A DNA stretch of 64,000 nt from RPQJ01 sp963762315 (GCA_963762315.1 CAVXKO010000007.1:620001-684000), one strand, 5' to 3'. Numbered from the stretch's first letter, positions 45,623 to 56,580 are shown. A program made the numbers and translations. The notes: generated by a model from the letters alone, not told the origin.

Positions 45623-46107
45623 TCAGATGGGCAGCAGTTCGCGCTTCGGCGTGAAGTGCAGGTATCCGATGTTGGCGCCCTGCCGCCAACCCACGCCCAG
45701 GCGAACCGGCGCCAGGGTGATTTCGTCCGTGCGGTTGTAATTCAGGCCGAATCCGCCGACGAAATACAGGTTCCCCTCGACTCCCGGAAACCTCTGGAAG
45801 AGTCTCTCCGTGTCGCGCAGGTTGTAGACCAGCGTGAAGCACTTGGCCGCATTGCCGCCGATGTCGAACCCGACCGACGGCCGCTGCCACCAGACACTGC
45901 GCGTGGCGCCGCCTTCGCGCCCTTGCCGAACAACGACTCGGCCTGCGCGAGCACTTCGCTGCGCGTGAACGTGTCTCCGGACTTCGACGCCGTAGCCGAG
46001 GTCGCGCCCAACGCCGGGGCCGCAATCACCAGCGAAACAAGCGTGGCCAGCAGGATGCGGCGCGTGTGCCGATGGGTGCCCGTCGTGCATCGACCTCCAC
46101 TGCTCAC
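45623..46107 (-). CDS. DUF1134 secreted protein, one frame slip
   Basis: The C-terminal part is clear DUF1134: SVWWQRPSVGFDIGGNAAKC, VYNLRDTERLFQRFPGVEGN and GVGWRQGANIGYLHF. The N-terminal part lies in another frame and has a signal peptide (RRILLATLVSLVIAAPALGA) and the following FTRSEVLAQAESLFGKGA. The slip is near 45930. The probable start is GTG at 46107 or 46110, which overlaps the helicase stop. Function is unknown; related proteins occur in envelope contexts. Confidence 0.72.
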
Positions 46108-48188
46108 CACATGTTGCGCAATCGACTGGCGACGTCGATACGACTGCCTGTTTCGACCGACTCCCCCGACCGAGGTTCCGCGTTCTCCGGCCACGTCACT
46201 CGCGCGATGCGCGCCAGCACGGATTGCGTGAGGAACCGGCTGCGCGCGCCATGCACGTACCTGTCGCCCGTCGGCGACTGCTGCGTGACGTAGAAGCGCA
46301 CCGGCGACATCAGGCGCAGCTCGTCCCTGGCGCGCGTCATGGCGACGTAGAGCAGGCGGCGCTCCTCTTCGATCAGCTCGGGCCGCCCGGTGGAGAACTC
46401 CGAAGGGAAGCTGCCGTCGGTCACGTTGAGCACGTGCACCGAATCCCATTCCTGGCCTTTCGCGGAATGCACGGTGGAGAGCACGAGGTAGTCCTCGTCG
46501 AGCAGCGGGTCGCCCGAGAGATCGCCGCTCGCCTGCGGCGGGTCGAGCGTCAGCTCGGTGACGAACGCCTCTCGCGTGGTGTGCTGCACGGCCAGGCGCT
46601 CGAGCTGCTCGAGGTCGCCGCGGCGCACCAGCGGCGCTTCGTAGAGGCGTTCGAGCTGCGGCTCGTACCACTGCCGCACGCGCGCCACCTGCCCTTCCCA
46701 GGGCGCGTTCTCGCTGCCGATATCCGACAGCATGCCGGCGAGCGGCTTCCACAGCTCGCGCGCGGCGGCGGGGACCTGGAAGGCCGCCAGTTCGTTCCAG
46801 CGGAAACCCGCGGCTTCGAATGCGCTGCACACGCGCTCGGCGTTCGCCGGCCCCATCCCGGGCAGCAGCTGCAGCACGCGGAACGCGGCGATGCGGTTGC
46901 GCGGATTGTCGGCCCAGCGCAGCACCGCGAGCAGGTCCTTGACGTGCGCGGCCTCGAGGAACTTGAGCCCGCCGTACTTCACGAAAGGCACATTGCGGCG
47001 CATCAGCTCGAGCTCGAGCACGTCGCTGTGGTCTGAGTTACGGAACAGCACGGCCTGGCGGCGCAGCGGAACGCCGCGCTCGCGCGTCTCGAGGATGCGA
47101 TCGACGACGCAGGTGGCCTGCGCCTGGTCGTCCTGCACCGTGACGAGCTGCGGCTTCGCCCCCGCGCCGCGCGAGCTGCGCAGGAACTTGCGGTACTGCC
47201 GCCCGCCTTCCGCCATCAGCGCGTTGGCTGCGTCGAGCACGCCCTGGGTGGAGCGGTAATTCTCTTCGAGCATGACGACGTGCGCTGGCGGCGAGAAGCG
47301 TTCGGGAAACTCGAGGATGTTCTCGACCGTGGCCGCGCGGAACGAATAGATGGCCTGGGCGTCGTCGCCCACCACCGTGAGACCGCGGCCGTCCGGCTTG
47401 AGGCGCAGCAGGATCTCGGCTTGCAGAACGTTGGTGTCCTGGTACTCGTCGACCAGCACGTGATCGAAACGCCGGCCGATCTCGGCGGCCAGCTCGACGT
47501 CCTGCATCATCGCGTGCCAGTAGAGCAGCAGGTCGTCGTAATCGAGCACCTGCTGTTCGAGCTTGGCCTCGACGTAGGCGCGGCACAGCGCAGTGAGTTC
47601 CTCTTCCCAGTCTAGGCACCACGGGTACACCGTCTCAAGCGTGTGGCGCAGCGGTTGCTGCGTGTTCACGCGGTGCGAATAGATGCCGAGACAGGTGTCC
47701 TTGCGAGGAAAGCGCTTCTCGGTCTTCGAAAAGCCGAGGCGATGGCGAACGACGTCCATGAGGTCGGCCGCATCGCCGCGATCGAGCACGCTGAAGGCCG
47801 GGTCGAGGCCGAGCCGCTGCGCGTATGCGCGGATCAGGCGGTTGCCGATCGCGTGGAACGTGCCGGACCACGGCAGGCGCAGGTTTTCGGGCACGCGCGC
47901 GCCGGCATGCTGTTCGGCCAATGCTTCGGCCATCACTCGCTGCGCTCGACGGGTCATCTCGATGGCCGCGCGGCGGGTGAACGTCAGCAGGAGCATGCGT
48001 TCGGGCGCCACGCCCTGCAGCAGCAGGTGTGCCACGCGGTGCGCGAGCGTGCTGGTCTTGCCGGTGCCCGCGCCCGCAATGACGAGCAGCGGACCCGCGC
48101 GCACGCCGCCGCCTGGCAACGGCTCGCCATGTCGGGCGGCCTCGCGCTGGGCGGTGTTGAGCTTCTCGAAGACGGCGGGGGCGGACAT
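46104..48188 (-). CDS. UvrD/Rep-family ATP-dependent DNA helicase
   Basis: The protein has 694 residues. Motif I is VIAGAGTGKTSTLAHRVAHL, followed by LLTFTRRAAIEMTRR. Motif II is HVLVDEYQDTNVLQAEIL. Later SF1A motifs are GDDAQAIYSFRAATVENI, LEENYRSTQGVLDAANAL and STVHSAKGQEWDSVHVLNVT. It unwinds DNA 3' to 5'. The C terminus differs from E. coli UvrD and Rep, so which of these it replaces is unclear; PcrA/UvrD-like is the safest call. It is coupled to the DUF1134 gene. Confidence 0.92.
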   Translation of the reverse strand: MSAPAVFEKLNTAQREAARHGEPLPGGGVRAGPLLVIAGAGTGKTSTLAHRVAHLLLQGVAPERMLLLTFTRRAAIEMTRRAQRVMAEALAEQHAGARVPENLRLPWSGTFHAIGNRLIRAYAQRLGLDPAFSVLDRGDAADLMDVVRHRLGFSKTEKRFPRKDTCLGIYSHRVNTQQPLRHTLETVYPWCLDWEEELTALCRAYVEAKLEQQVLDYDDLLLYWHAMMQDVELAAEIGRRFDHVLVDEYQDTNVLQAEILLRLKPDGRGLTVVGDDAQAIYSFRAATVENILEFPERFSPPAHVVMLEENYRSTQGVLDAANALMAEGGRQYRKFLRSSRGAGAKPQLVTVQDDQAQATCVVDRILETRERGVPLRRQAVLFRNSDHSDVLELELMRRNVPFVKYGGLKFLEAAHVKDLLAVLRWADNPRNRIAAFRVLQLLPGMGPANAERVCSAFEAAGFRWNELAAFQVPAAARELWKPLAGMLSDIGSENAPWEGQVARVRQWYEPQLERLYEAPLVRRGDLEQLERLAVQHTTREAFVTELTLDPPQASGDLSGDPLLDEDYLVLSTVHSAKGQEWDSVHVLNVTDGSFPSEFSTGRPELIEEERRLLYVAMTRARDELRLMSPVRFYVTQQSPTGDRYVHGARSRFLTQSVLARIARVTWPENAEPRSGESVETGSRIDVASRLRNMW

Positions 48189-48291
48189 CGGAGCGAACTA
48201 TACGGCCGTGCCTGTATGGATATCCAGTGACGAAGCGCGCTCCGCGCTGCCTGTAAGATGGCGCATCCCTCCAGGAATGTACGGGCGATCC

Positions 48292-48717
48292 ATGGCTCAA
48301 CAACAGTTCAACGCAGTCAGCATCCTCTGGCGCATGCTTTTCTCGCTGGCGCTGGTGTTCCTGACGTTCAACCCGTCGGGCCACTCCTACTACCACTGGG
48401 TCAAGGAGTCGGTGCCGCACATCCAGCCGCTCATCGCCATCTGCGGCATCGTGCTGATCGGCGCGTGGCTGTTCTTCGTCCGCTCGACGCTCTCGTCGAT
48501 GGGCGCCGTAGGCGTCGTGCTGCTGATGGCGCTGTTCGGCGCGATCGTGTGGTGGATGGTCTCGAAAGGCTGGCTCTCGCTCACCGACCGCGCCACGACC
48601 GCGTGGATCGTGCTGGCCATGCTTGGCCTGGTGCTCGGCATCGGCATGTCGTGGGCGCACATCCGCCAGCGTATTTCGGGCCAGGCGTCGGTCGATCGCG
48701 TGGATCACGGCCACTGA
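48292..48717 (+). CDS. DUF6524-like membrane protein
   Basis: The protein has 141 residues and four membrane helices (RMLFSLALVFLTFNPSGHSY, then two in the middle and AWIVLAMLGLVLGIGMSWAH). It resembles small uncharacterised membrane proteins assigned to DUF6524. It is 22 bases upstream of the peroxidase-like gene and may share its transcript. Confidence 0.75.
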   Translation: MAQQQFNAVSILWRMLFSLALVFLTFNPSGHSYYHWVKESVPHIQPLIAICGIVLIGAWLFFVRSTLSSMGAVGVVLLMALFGAIVWWMVSKGWLSLTDRATTAWIVLAMLGLVLGIGMSWAHIRQRISGQASVDRVDHGH

Positions 48718-48739
48718 GGCCCCCGTCCGGAGCATCTCC

Positions 48740-49333
48740 ATGGCAAAGAAGTACCCCTCGCAGCCGAAGCACCTGACGGCGCTCGACTTGCCCGTGCCGC
48801 CGCGCTCGGCGCTCGGCCCGGACCTGCAGAAGTACTTCGCCGTGTGCGACGAGAAGATTGGCTTCCTGCCGAATGTGCTCGCCGCATACACGTTCGACGA
48901 GAAGAAGCTGCGCGCCTTCATCGGGATGTACAACGACCTGATGCTCGACGACTCGCCGCTCACCAAGCTCGAGCGCGAGATGATCGCGGTGGTCGTGTCG
49001 TCCGCAAACCGCTGCTACTACTGCCAGGTGGCGCACGGGCAGGCAGTGCGTGCGATGTCGGGCGACCCGGCGCTCGGCGAACTGCTGGTCATGAATTATC
49101 GCGCCGCGAAACTTACGAAGAAGCAGCGCGCGATGCTCGATTTCGCCCACAAGCTGACGGTCTCGCCGGATGAAGTCGGCGAAGAAGACCGGGCGGCCCT
49201 GCGCAAGGCCGGCTTCGCCGATCGCGCCGTCTGGGACATCGCTGCCGTGGCGTCGTTCTTCAACATGACGAATCGCGTGGCCACCGCGATCGACATGATG
49301 CCGAACGAGGAATATCACGCCGCGAACCGCTGA
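48740..49333 (+). CDS. AhpD-like peroxidase-related carboxymuconolactone decarboxylase-family protein
   Basis: The protein has 197 residues. It carries the AhpD redox motif C-x-x-C-x3-H in SANRCYYCQVAHGQAVRAMS at about residues 92-100. The remainder (AVWDIAAVASFFNMTNRVAT) matches the uncharacterised peroxidase-related family. It may reduce peroxides with thiol help; a physiological partner is not visible. Confidence 0.88.
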   Translation: MAKKYPSQPKHLTALDLPVPPRSALGPDLQKYFAVCDEKIGFLPNVLAAYTFDEKKLRAFIGMYNDLMLDDSPLTKLEREMIAVVVSSANRCYYCQVAHGQAVRAMSGDPALGELLVMNYRAAKLTKKQRAMLDFAHKLTVSPDEVGEEDRAALRKAGFADRAVWDIAAVASFFNMTNRVATAIDMMPNEEYHAANR

Positions 49334-49339
49334 GGCCCG

Positions 49340-49750
49340 CTACGCGGCGATCTCGATGCGATTGCCTTCCGGGTCGAGCACCACGCTTTCGTAGTACCCG
49401 TCTCCGGTCCGGCGAGGACCGTCGAGCACGGGCACGCCCGCGGCTTTCAGCTTCGAGGTCAGCGCGTCGACCGCCTGCTCGCTGCCCAGTGCGATCGCGA
49501 GGTGGGCTAGGCCCATCCTCTGCGCACCGGATTCGATCGCCACCGGCGCAAGCTGCGTCGTCGTCATGACTTCGATTCGCGCGCCGGAGCCCAACGACAG
49601 GAAGCGCGAGCGAAACCCCTTGGCCCCGTTCTCGTAGAGCGGCCCGATCTGCGCCGCGAAATGCTGCTCGTAGAACGCGCAGACATGATCGAGGTCGCGC
49701 ACCCATAGGGCGACGTGCTCGATGCGCGGGCGCTGGGCCGTGCTCTTCAC
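49340..49750 (-). CDS. VOC/glyoxalase family protein
   Basis: The protein has 136 residues and one VOC-type fold: RPRIEHVALWVRDLDHVCAF at the N terminus, the metal-ligand-bearing AHLAIALGSEQAV in the middle and ESVVLDPEGNRIEI at the C terminus. The function could be glyoxalase, dioxygenase or binding. Its ATG overlaps the stop of the upstream GNAT gene. Confidence 0.87.
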   Translation of the reverse strand: MKSTAQRPRIEHVALWVRDLDHVCAFYEQHFAAQIGPLYENGAKGFRSRFLSLGSGARIEVMTTTQLAPVAIESGAQRMGLAHLAIALGSEQAVDALTSKLKAAGVPVLDGPRRTGDGYYESVVLDPEGNRIEIAA

Positions 49751-50301
49751 CGGGAAGTGACCTCCGAGGACGCCAGGACGTAAACATGCTCGACGCAGGG
49801 CTCGCCGCGAAACATGGCTTGCTGCTCGCTTACACGACGGAATCCCAGTCGCTCCAGCAGGGCGATGGACGCGCGGTTGCGTGCGTCGGTGACTGCTCGG
49901 ACCGACTTCACCGCAGTCCGCCGGAACAGTTCACGCGCCACGCCTCCGACGGCCTCGGCGGCGAGGCCTTTGCCCTGGTGCTGCGCTGCCAACGTAAACC
50001 CGAGTTCGGCCTCCGTGAAGTTCTCGTCAGGGTGCACCCCGATGTCGCCGAGCAGCCGGTTCGTCCCGGCATCGGCGATGGCCACCTGCATCCACTGACC
50101 GCCGACGAGACACTCCATCCGCGCCATCTGCTCGAGGAACGCGAGCGCCGCCGCCGCATCCATCGGCGACCACCCCTGATACCGGCCGACTTGCGGATCA
50201 GAGCGGTAGGCCATAAACGCGGCGAGGTCGGCAGTCTCGAAGCGCCGGACGCGAACCCGTCGCGTGACGACCGGCAGCGCGAATTTCCGCGGCTCCGTCA
50301 A
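49747..50301 (-). CDS. GNAT family N-acetyltransferase (RimJ/RimL type)
   Basis: The protein has 184 residues. The acetyl-CoA-binding region is HQGKGLAAEAVGGVARELFR, followed by ARNRASIALLERLGFRRVSE, and the N-terminal strand VRRFETADLAAFMAYRSDPQ. The target is unknown. It is translationally coupled to the downstream VOC gene. Confidence 0.9.
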   Translation of the reverse strand: MTEPRKFALPVVTRRVRVRRFETADLAAFMAYRSDPQVGRYQGWSPMDAAAALAFLEQMARMECLVGGQWMQVAIADAGTNRLLGDIGVHPDENFTEAELGFTLAAQHQGKGLAAEAVGGVARELFRRTAVKSVRAVTDARNRASIALLERLGFRRVSEQQAMFRGEPCVEHVYVLASSEVTSR

Positions 50302-50352
50302 AGGGCGTACCTCATGATCCCGCGTGTCGGGCGATGGCCCTCGGCAAGTAAC

Positions 50353-50742
50353 TCATGGCGAGCGAGCCCGCGCCGCGGCCTTCGCCTCTTCCTGCTTCAC
50401 GCGCAATTTCACGATGCGCTTGATCAACTGGAACGGAACAGGCTGGTCGAGCGGGAACCTCAGGTTGCCCTTCTCGCCAGCATACGGGGCCACTGCCTTT
50501 TCCAGTTTCGCGTCGCCGCGGACCGGCGGAAAGAGCCCGATGTGGTTCTTGAACGCCGCGAAGTACACCAGCATGCCGCCGAGCCGGAACGCCGGCATGC
50601 GATAGCTGATGAGTTCCTCGGCACCGGGCGCCGCATCCTGCGTCAACTGCCGTATGCGATGCAGCACCGATTGCGCTTTGGGCGAGCAACCGGCGATGTA
50701 CTCGTCGATGGTCGCCGGATGCCTGGCGCGGGAGGTGGCCAT
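50353..50742 (-). CDS. DUF1801 (YdhG-like) protein
   Basis: From MATSRARHPATIDEYIAGCS the protein has 129 residues. It shows DUF1801 features: ELISYRMPAFRLGGMLVYFA and KGNLRFPLDQPVPFQLIKRI. Members of this family are iron-chaperone-like in some bacteria, but the role here is unassigned. An upstream extension to 50874 is open but non-family. Confidence 0.85.
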   Translation of the reverse strand: MATSRARHPATIDEYIAGCSPKAQSVLHRIRQLTQDAAPGAEELISYRMPAFRLGGMLVYFAAFKNHIGLFPPVRGDAKLEKAVAPYAGEKGNLRFPLDQPVPFQLIKRIVKLRVKQEEAKAAARARSP

Positions 50743-50999
50743 CTCAGCCTCCGCCCGGTGCAAAGGTCCGCTCGAACGCGCCCGCGAGGACCGGAGGGGA
50801 TTCGATGCCGCACGCATCGGCGCGGATGAACGCATGGCGGTCGAACTTTTCGGACCGGCCGAGCCTGGTGGCAATGAGCATCATGTGGATTCCCTGGATG
50901 CCCCGGATACTGCCAGCCCGCGTTGCGCAAGAGAAGCGTCCGGTGAAAACCCCGCCGCCGACAGGCTAGACTAGGGCACGACGAAAGGGGAGGCACTGG

Positions 51000-51761
51000 A
51001 TGATCCACAAGTACCCGCTGCTCGTGCTGGCACTTTCGCTCGGCCTGTTGACGCTGTCGGCCTGGGTCGGAGCGACCCGATTCACCGGGCTTCGGGAGCA
51101 GGTGGCGGCGCTGCGGGACGAGTACGGCATCATCCAGGGCGCCACGCTCACGCTGCTCGGGCTGATCATCGGGTTCACGTTTTCGATGGCGCTCGGCCGC
51201 TACGACCAGCGCAAGAACTACGAGGAAGAGGAAGCGAACGCGATCGGCACGGAGTACCTTCGCGCCGAACTGCTGCCTGCGGCCGAAGCCGCGAAAGTGA
51301 AGTCGCTCCTGCTCCAGTACCTCGACCAGCGCGTCCTGTATTACACGACGCGCGACAACACCGAGCTGGCGAAGATCATCGACGCCACGACACGGCTGCA
51401 GAACGAGATGTGGGCGACCGTCAAGGCGCCAGCGCTCGCGAACCCCAATGCGTTGACGGGCCTGGCCGTGGCGGGCATGAACGACGTGATCAACACGCAG
51501 GGTTACACGCAGGCCGCCTGGTCGAACCGGATTCCGATCGCCGCCTGGGCACTGATGATCTTCATCGCCGTGAGCACGACGGTGCTGGTGGGCGTCGGGA
51601 TGAGCAAGGCGAAAGGCCTGCCGCACATCGCACTGGTGCTGCCGATCGTCATCTCGATTGCGTTCTTTCTCATCTCGGACATCGACAGTCCGCGGCGGGG
51701 CATGATTCGAGTGGTGCCCGAGAACATGATCAACCTGGTGGATTCGCTGCGCACCGGCTGA
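51000..51761 (+). CDS. DUF4239 (bestrophin-like) membrane protein
   Basis: The protein has 253 residues and four membrane segments in two pairs. The N-terminal pair encloses LLGLIIGFTFSMALGRYDQR and the charged NYEEEEANAIGTEYLRAELL. The C-terminal pair contains LVLPIVISIAFFLISDIDSP. This is the layout of DUF4239. Ion channel activity has been suggested for relatives, not shown here. Confidence 0.85.
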   Translation: MIHKYPLLVLALSLGLLTLSAWVGATRFTGLREQVAALRDEYGIIQGATLTLLGLIIGFTFSMALGRYDQRKNYEEEEANAIGTEYLRAELLPAAEAAKVKSLLLQYLDQRVLYYTTRDNTELAKIIDATTRLQNEMWATVKAPALANPNALTGLAVAGMNDVINTQGYTQAAWSNRIPIAAWALMIFIAVSTTVLVGVGMSKAKGLPHIALVLPIVISIAFFLISDIDSPRRGMIRVVPENMINLVDSLRTG

Positions 51762-51816
51762 TTGAATCCGGTCCAATCCGGATACGACGTCGCGACGGAT
51801 CTGCAGGAAAACGGCC

Positions 51817-52542
<726 letters not shown>

Positions 52543-52664
52543 CCAACCGACTGTCGCAGCAAGGAGGCCTTTCGCCGCAACCCGCGGGGACTCGGCTGGC
52601 CCGGACCCCGCTCCCGGCGTACCCTGCCGCCTTTGCGCGCCCCCCCCGACGCCGAGGACCTCAC

Positions 52665-54399
52665 ATGCGCCGTCCCTTCCTTGCCCTGGCAGCCGCTCTC
52701 ACTCTGGGCATCTTCGGCAGCGCAGCTGCCGACTCGCCCAGGGCGCCAGGCGACGCGGTCTACGAGAAGGTCGCAGCAGAAATCCTCAACGATTTCTACA
52801 CGCGCAACCCGACGTACGCCACGGCCCTGGGCCTGCACCAATTCGACGGCAAGCTCGAGGACTTCTCGAGCGCGGCGGTGAAGGACGAGAACGCGGCGAT
52901 CGCGGCCTTCCACAAGGCGCTCGAGGCCATCGACCCGAAGTCGCTCTCGCTCAACAACCGGCTCGACCGCGAAATGCTGCTGCACTCGCTCGACTCCCGC
53001 CGCATCCGCAACGAGGAGATCCGCAGCTGGGCGAACAACCCTGACAACTACAGCAGCGGCATCACCAGCTCGGCCTTCTCGCTCATCAGCCGTGACTACG
53101 CCCCGGTGACCGAGCGCCTGAAGAGCATGATCGCGCGTCGAGAAGGCGATGCCGGGCGCGCTCATGGAGGCCCGCCGCAATCTCGACAACCCGCCGCGCA
53201 TCTACACCGAGATCGCCATCGAGCAGCTCGACGGCAACCGGGAATTCTTCCGCACCACGGTGGTGGAGGCGTTCGCGGACGTGAAGGACCCGGCGCTGCT
53301 CGCCGAGTTCAAGAAGTCGAACGACGCGGTGATTGCCGCGCTCGACGAGTACAAGGCGTGGCTGCAGAAGGACCTGCTGCCGCGCTCGAATGGCAGCTAT
53401 GCGTGGGGCGCCGACACGTACCGCCGCATGCTCATGGCGAACGAGATGATCGACACGCCGCTCGACGTGTTGCTGCACAAGGCCGAGGCCAACCTCAGGC
53501 AGAACCAGGCGCTGTTTGCCGAGACCGCCCGCAAGATCGACCCGACGAAGAGCCCGATCGAGGTGCTCGCGTCGCTGCAGAGGGATCACCCGAAGCCTGA
53601 GAACCTGCTCGCCGAGACGCAGGCCGAACTCGACGCGCTCGGGCGGTTCATGACGGAGAAGCACATCGTCACGATCCCGAAGGATGCCGCGCCGGCCCAG
53701 GTGAAGGAGACACCGCCGTTCATGCGCGCGACGACCTCGGCTTCCATGGATACGCCGGGACCGTTCGAGAAGGGCAACCTGCGCGGCTTCTACAACATGA
53801 CGCTGCCCAACCCGTCGTGGAGCGCCGAGCAGACCGAAGACTTCATGCGCCAGTGGTTCTACCCGCTCATCACCAACATGTCGGTGCACGAGGTGTGGCC
53901 AGGGCACTACCTGCAGTTCCTCTACGCGAAGCAGTACCCGTCCGAAGCGCGCAAGGTGCTCGGCGCGGCCTCGAACTCGGAGGGCTGGGCGCACTACAGC
54001 GAGCAGATGGTGATCGACGAGGGCTTCCACGCGGACGAGCCGCCCTACCGGCTCGCGCAGTTGCAGGATGCGTTGCTGCGCAATGCGCGGTTCATCGTGG
54101 GCATCAAGATGCACACGCAGGGCATGACGTACGACCAGGCCGTCGATTTCTTCGAGAAGGAGGGTTACCAGCCGCGGCCGGTGGCGGTCTCCGAAGCGAA
54201 GCGCGGCACGTCGGATGCGCTGTTCGGCTACTACACGATGGGCAAGCTTGCGATCCTGAAGCTGCGCGAGGACTACAGGAAGAAGATGGGGCCGGCCTTC
54301 AAGCTGCAGGACTTCCACGACCAGTTCATCGGCATGGGGCCGTTGCCGCTGCCGCTCGTGCGCGAGGCGATGCTCGGCGAGAAGGGCGACCTGTTCTGA
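52665..54399 (+). CDS. DUF885 family secreted metallopeptidase-like protein, one frame slip
   Basis: The signal peptide is LALAAALTLGIFGSAAADSP. The body carries the zinc-type motif SVHEVWPGHYLQFLY and SNSEGWAHYSEQMVIDEGF, both typical of DUF885. The first 150 residues are in one frame. From about 53140 (the stretch MPGALMEARRNLDNPPRIY) the frame changes; one extra base fits best. Total length would be about 578 residues, normal for the family. The slip is probably sequence error. Confidence 0.85.
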
Positions 54400-54403
54400 T
54401 CTC

Positions 54404-54528
54404 CACCTCTCCCGCTACGGGAGAGGTGGCGCGCAGTGCGGGTGAGGGTTCTGTACCTCTCCCGCTACGGGAGAGGTCGCGCATAGCGCGGGTGAGGGTT
54501 CTCTACCTCTCCCGCAAGCGGGAGAGGG
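54404..54528. repeat. REP/BIME-like palindromic repeats, site 3 (three copies)
   Basis: Three copies in tandem: CCTCTCCCGC-TAC-GGGAGAGG twice and CCTCTCCCGC-AA-GCGGGAGAGG once. Each of the first two is followed by GCGCGC/GCATAGCGC and GGGTGAGGGTTCT, the inverted form of the site 1 arm. It lies between convergent DUF885 and yjbQ genes. Confidence 0.85.
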
Positions 54529-54535
54529 GATTTCC

Positions 54536-54955
54536 TCACACGCTCAGGTGCGCCACGACGGTGCGTGTATGCCGACGGTGGCGGTGCTCGAAGAGAAAAA
54601 TCCCCTGCCACGTGCCGAGCGCGGGCTGGCCGCCCGTCACCGGGATCGACAGGCTCACGTTCGTCAGCGCGGACTTGATGTGCGCCGGCATGTCATCGGG
54701 GCCTTCGTCAGCGTGCGTGAGCCAGTTCATCGACGGGTCGTCGCCCGCCGGCACCAGGCGGCGGAAGAACTCGTCCAGGTCGCGTCGCACGGCCGGGTCG
54801 GCGTTCTCCTGGATCATCAGTGAGCACGAGGTGTGCTGCACGAAGAGGGTCAGCAAGCCCTGCTGGATGCCGGAGTCGCGCACAAAGCGAAGGACGTCCG
54901 CCGTGAACTCGTGGAGGCCGGCGCCGGAGGTGTGGATGGAAAGGATTGTTTGCAC
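54536..54955 (-). CDS. yjbQ: YjbQ family (UPF0047) protein
   Basis: The protein has 139 residues from a GTG start. It carries the family signature VQHTSCSLMIQENADPAVRR and LTHADEGPDDMPAHIKSAL, with the HRRHTRTVVAHL end. YjbQ has weak thiamine phosphate synthase activity in E. coli. REP-like repeats flank it on both sides. Confidence 0.92.
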   Translation of the reverse strand: MQTILSIHTSGAGLHEFTADVLRFVRDSGIQQGLLTLFVQHTSCSLMIQENADPAVRRDLDEFFRRLVPAGDDPSMNWLTHADEGPDDMPAHIKSALTNVSLSIPVTGGQPALGTWQGIFLFEHRHRRHTRTVVAHLSV

Positions 54956-54963
54956 TGGAAGAG

Positions 54964-55060
54964 CCCTCACCCGCGTGTCACGCGACCTCTCCCGCAAGCG
55001 GGAGAGGTAAAGCCCCCTTACCCGCGTGTCACGCGACCTCTCCCGCTTGCGGGAGAGGTC
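54964..55060. repeat. REP/BIME-like palindromic repeats, site 4 (two copies)
   Basis: Two nearly identical copies in tandem. Each is a hairpin CGCG-TGTCA-CGCG followed by ACCTCTCCCGC, a loop of AA or TT, and GCGGGAGAGGT. They fill the gap between yjbQ and the aldehyde dehydrogenase gene. The last copy touches the dehydrogenase stop codon. Confidence 0.87.
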
Positions 55061-56434
55061 TTACCGGACCAGTTTCAGCAGCCTGGCCTTCTGCTCGGTG
55101 TACGGCGGATAGCGCATGGGCGCATCGAACCGGAAGCTGCGCCGCATGACGGGCTTCATGTGGCTGAAGGTCTCGAAGCCATACCAGCCGGTGTAACGGC
55201 CCATGCCGCTGTTACCGATGCCGCCGAACGGCAGCTCGGGCGACACCATGAACAGCACCGCATCGTTGATGCACACGCTGCCGGCGCTCAGCCTGGAGAG
55301 CACCACTTCTTCGAGGACGTTGCTCCTGGAAAACAGGTACAACGCCAGGGGCTTCGGACGGTCCGCCACGAACTTGATCGCATGGTGCATCTCGTCCACG
55401 GTGATCACGGGCAGTACGGGCCCGAAGATCTCTTCCTGCATCAGCGGCGAATCGGGCGACGGATCGAGCACGATCGTCGGCGCAACGTAGCGTTTGGCCA
55501 CGTCCACCTGCCCGCCGGTGTGGATCCGCTGCCCTTCGAGCAGCTTCACGAAGCGCTCGGTGTGACGCTCGCTTGCGATACGGCAGTAGTCCGGGCTCTG
55601 CGACGGATCGTCGCCGTAGAACTCGCGGATCTTCGCGGCCAGCGTGTCGATGAATCTGGTCGCCACCTCGCGGTGCACCAGCACGTGGTCCGGCGCCACG
55701 CAGGTCTGTCCCGCGTTGATGAACTTGCCCCACGCGATCCGCGACGCCGCGACGTCGATGTCGGCGCTCTTGTCGATCAGGCACGGGCTCTTGCCGCCCA
55801 GCTCGAGCGTCACCGGCGTCAGGTGCTTCGCCGCCGCGGCCATCACGATGCGCGCCACGCGCTCGTTGCCGGTGTAGAGAATGTGGTCGAACCGCTGCTC
55901 GAGCAGTTCGGTCGTCTCGGCAACGCCCCCCTCGATCACCGCGAACGCCTCGGGGTCGAGATAGCGCGGGATGATGCGCGCCAGCGTGGCAGACGTATGG
56001 CTGGTGATCTCCGACGGCTTCATCACCGCACAGTTGCCCGCGGCCACGGCGCCCACCAGCGGCGCCATCACCATCGACATCGGGTAGTTCCACGGCGCGA
56101 TGATCAGCACGACGCCCTTCGGCTCCGGCTGGATGTAGCTCTTGCCCGGCTGCGCCATCAACGGCGTGCGCACCTTCTGCGGGCTCATCCAGTCGTCGAG
56201 GTGCTTGCGGGCGTACTTCGCCTCGGCCTGCACGAAACTCGTCTCGGTGAGGTCGGCCTCGAAGCGGCACTTGCCGAGGTCGGCCATGAGCGCTTCGGCA
56301 AAGTCCGTCTCGTGGTCGCGCAGCATGCGTTCGACTTCGGAAAGCTGGTGCAGCCGCCATTCGATGGGCCGGGTCTTGCCGCTGTCGAACGTCTGGCGCA
56401 GGCGGGTCAGCGTGGCCGGGATCGAGGTGTTCAT
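55061..56434 (-). CDS. Aldehyde dehydrogenase, coniferyl-aldehyde type (ALDH family 3-like)
   Basis: The protein has 457 residues from MNTSIPATLTRLRQTFD. Catalytic elements are VTLELGGKSPCLIDKSAD and the cysteine loop KFINAGQTCVAPDHVL. The NAD-site region is VLIIAPWNYPMSMVMAPLVG. The C terminus has the hydrophobic FGGIGNSGMGRYTGWYGFET segment. It oxidises aldehydes to acids; the exact substrate is uncertain. An ATG extending nine codons further upstream is possible. Confidence 0.92.
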   Translation of the reverse strand: MNTSIPATLTRLRQTFDSGKTRPIEWRLHQLSEVERMLRDHETDFAEALMADLGKCRFEADLTETSFVQAEAKYARKHLDDWMSPQKVRTPLMAQPGKSYIQPEPKGVVLIIAPWNYPMSMVMAPLVGAVAAGNCAVMKPSEITSHTSATLARIIPRYLDPEAFAVIEGGVAETTELLEQRFDHILYTGNERVARIVMAAAAKHLTPVTLELGGKSPCLIDKSADIDVAASRIAWGKFINAGQTCVAPDHVLVHREVATRFIDTLAAKIREFYGDDPSQSPDYCRIASERHTERFVKLLEGQRIHTGGQVDVAKRYVAPTIVLDPSPDSPLMQEEIFGPVLPVITVDEMHHAIKFVADRPKPLALYLFSRSNVLEEVVLSRLSAGSVCINDAVLFMVSPELPFGGIGNSGMGRYTGWYGFETFSHMKPVMRRSFRFDAPMRYPPYTEQKARLLKLVR

Positions 56435-56580
56435 CCGGGGGCTCCTGCAGTGATCCTGCATGTCTGACCGATCACGCTACCACAGGCTTGGACCGTTTTG
56501 GCGCAGCGCAGCAGGGGCCGTCCTGCGCGAAACCCAGGGATGGGCCTATGATTTCGATTCGCAACGAGCCCGGATCCCGC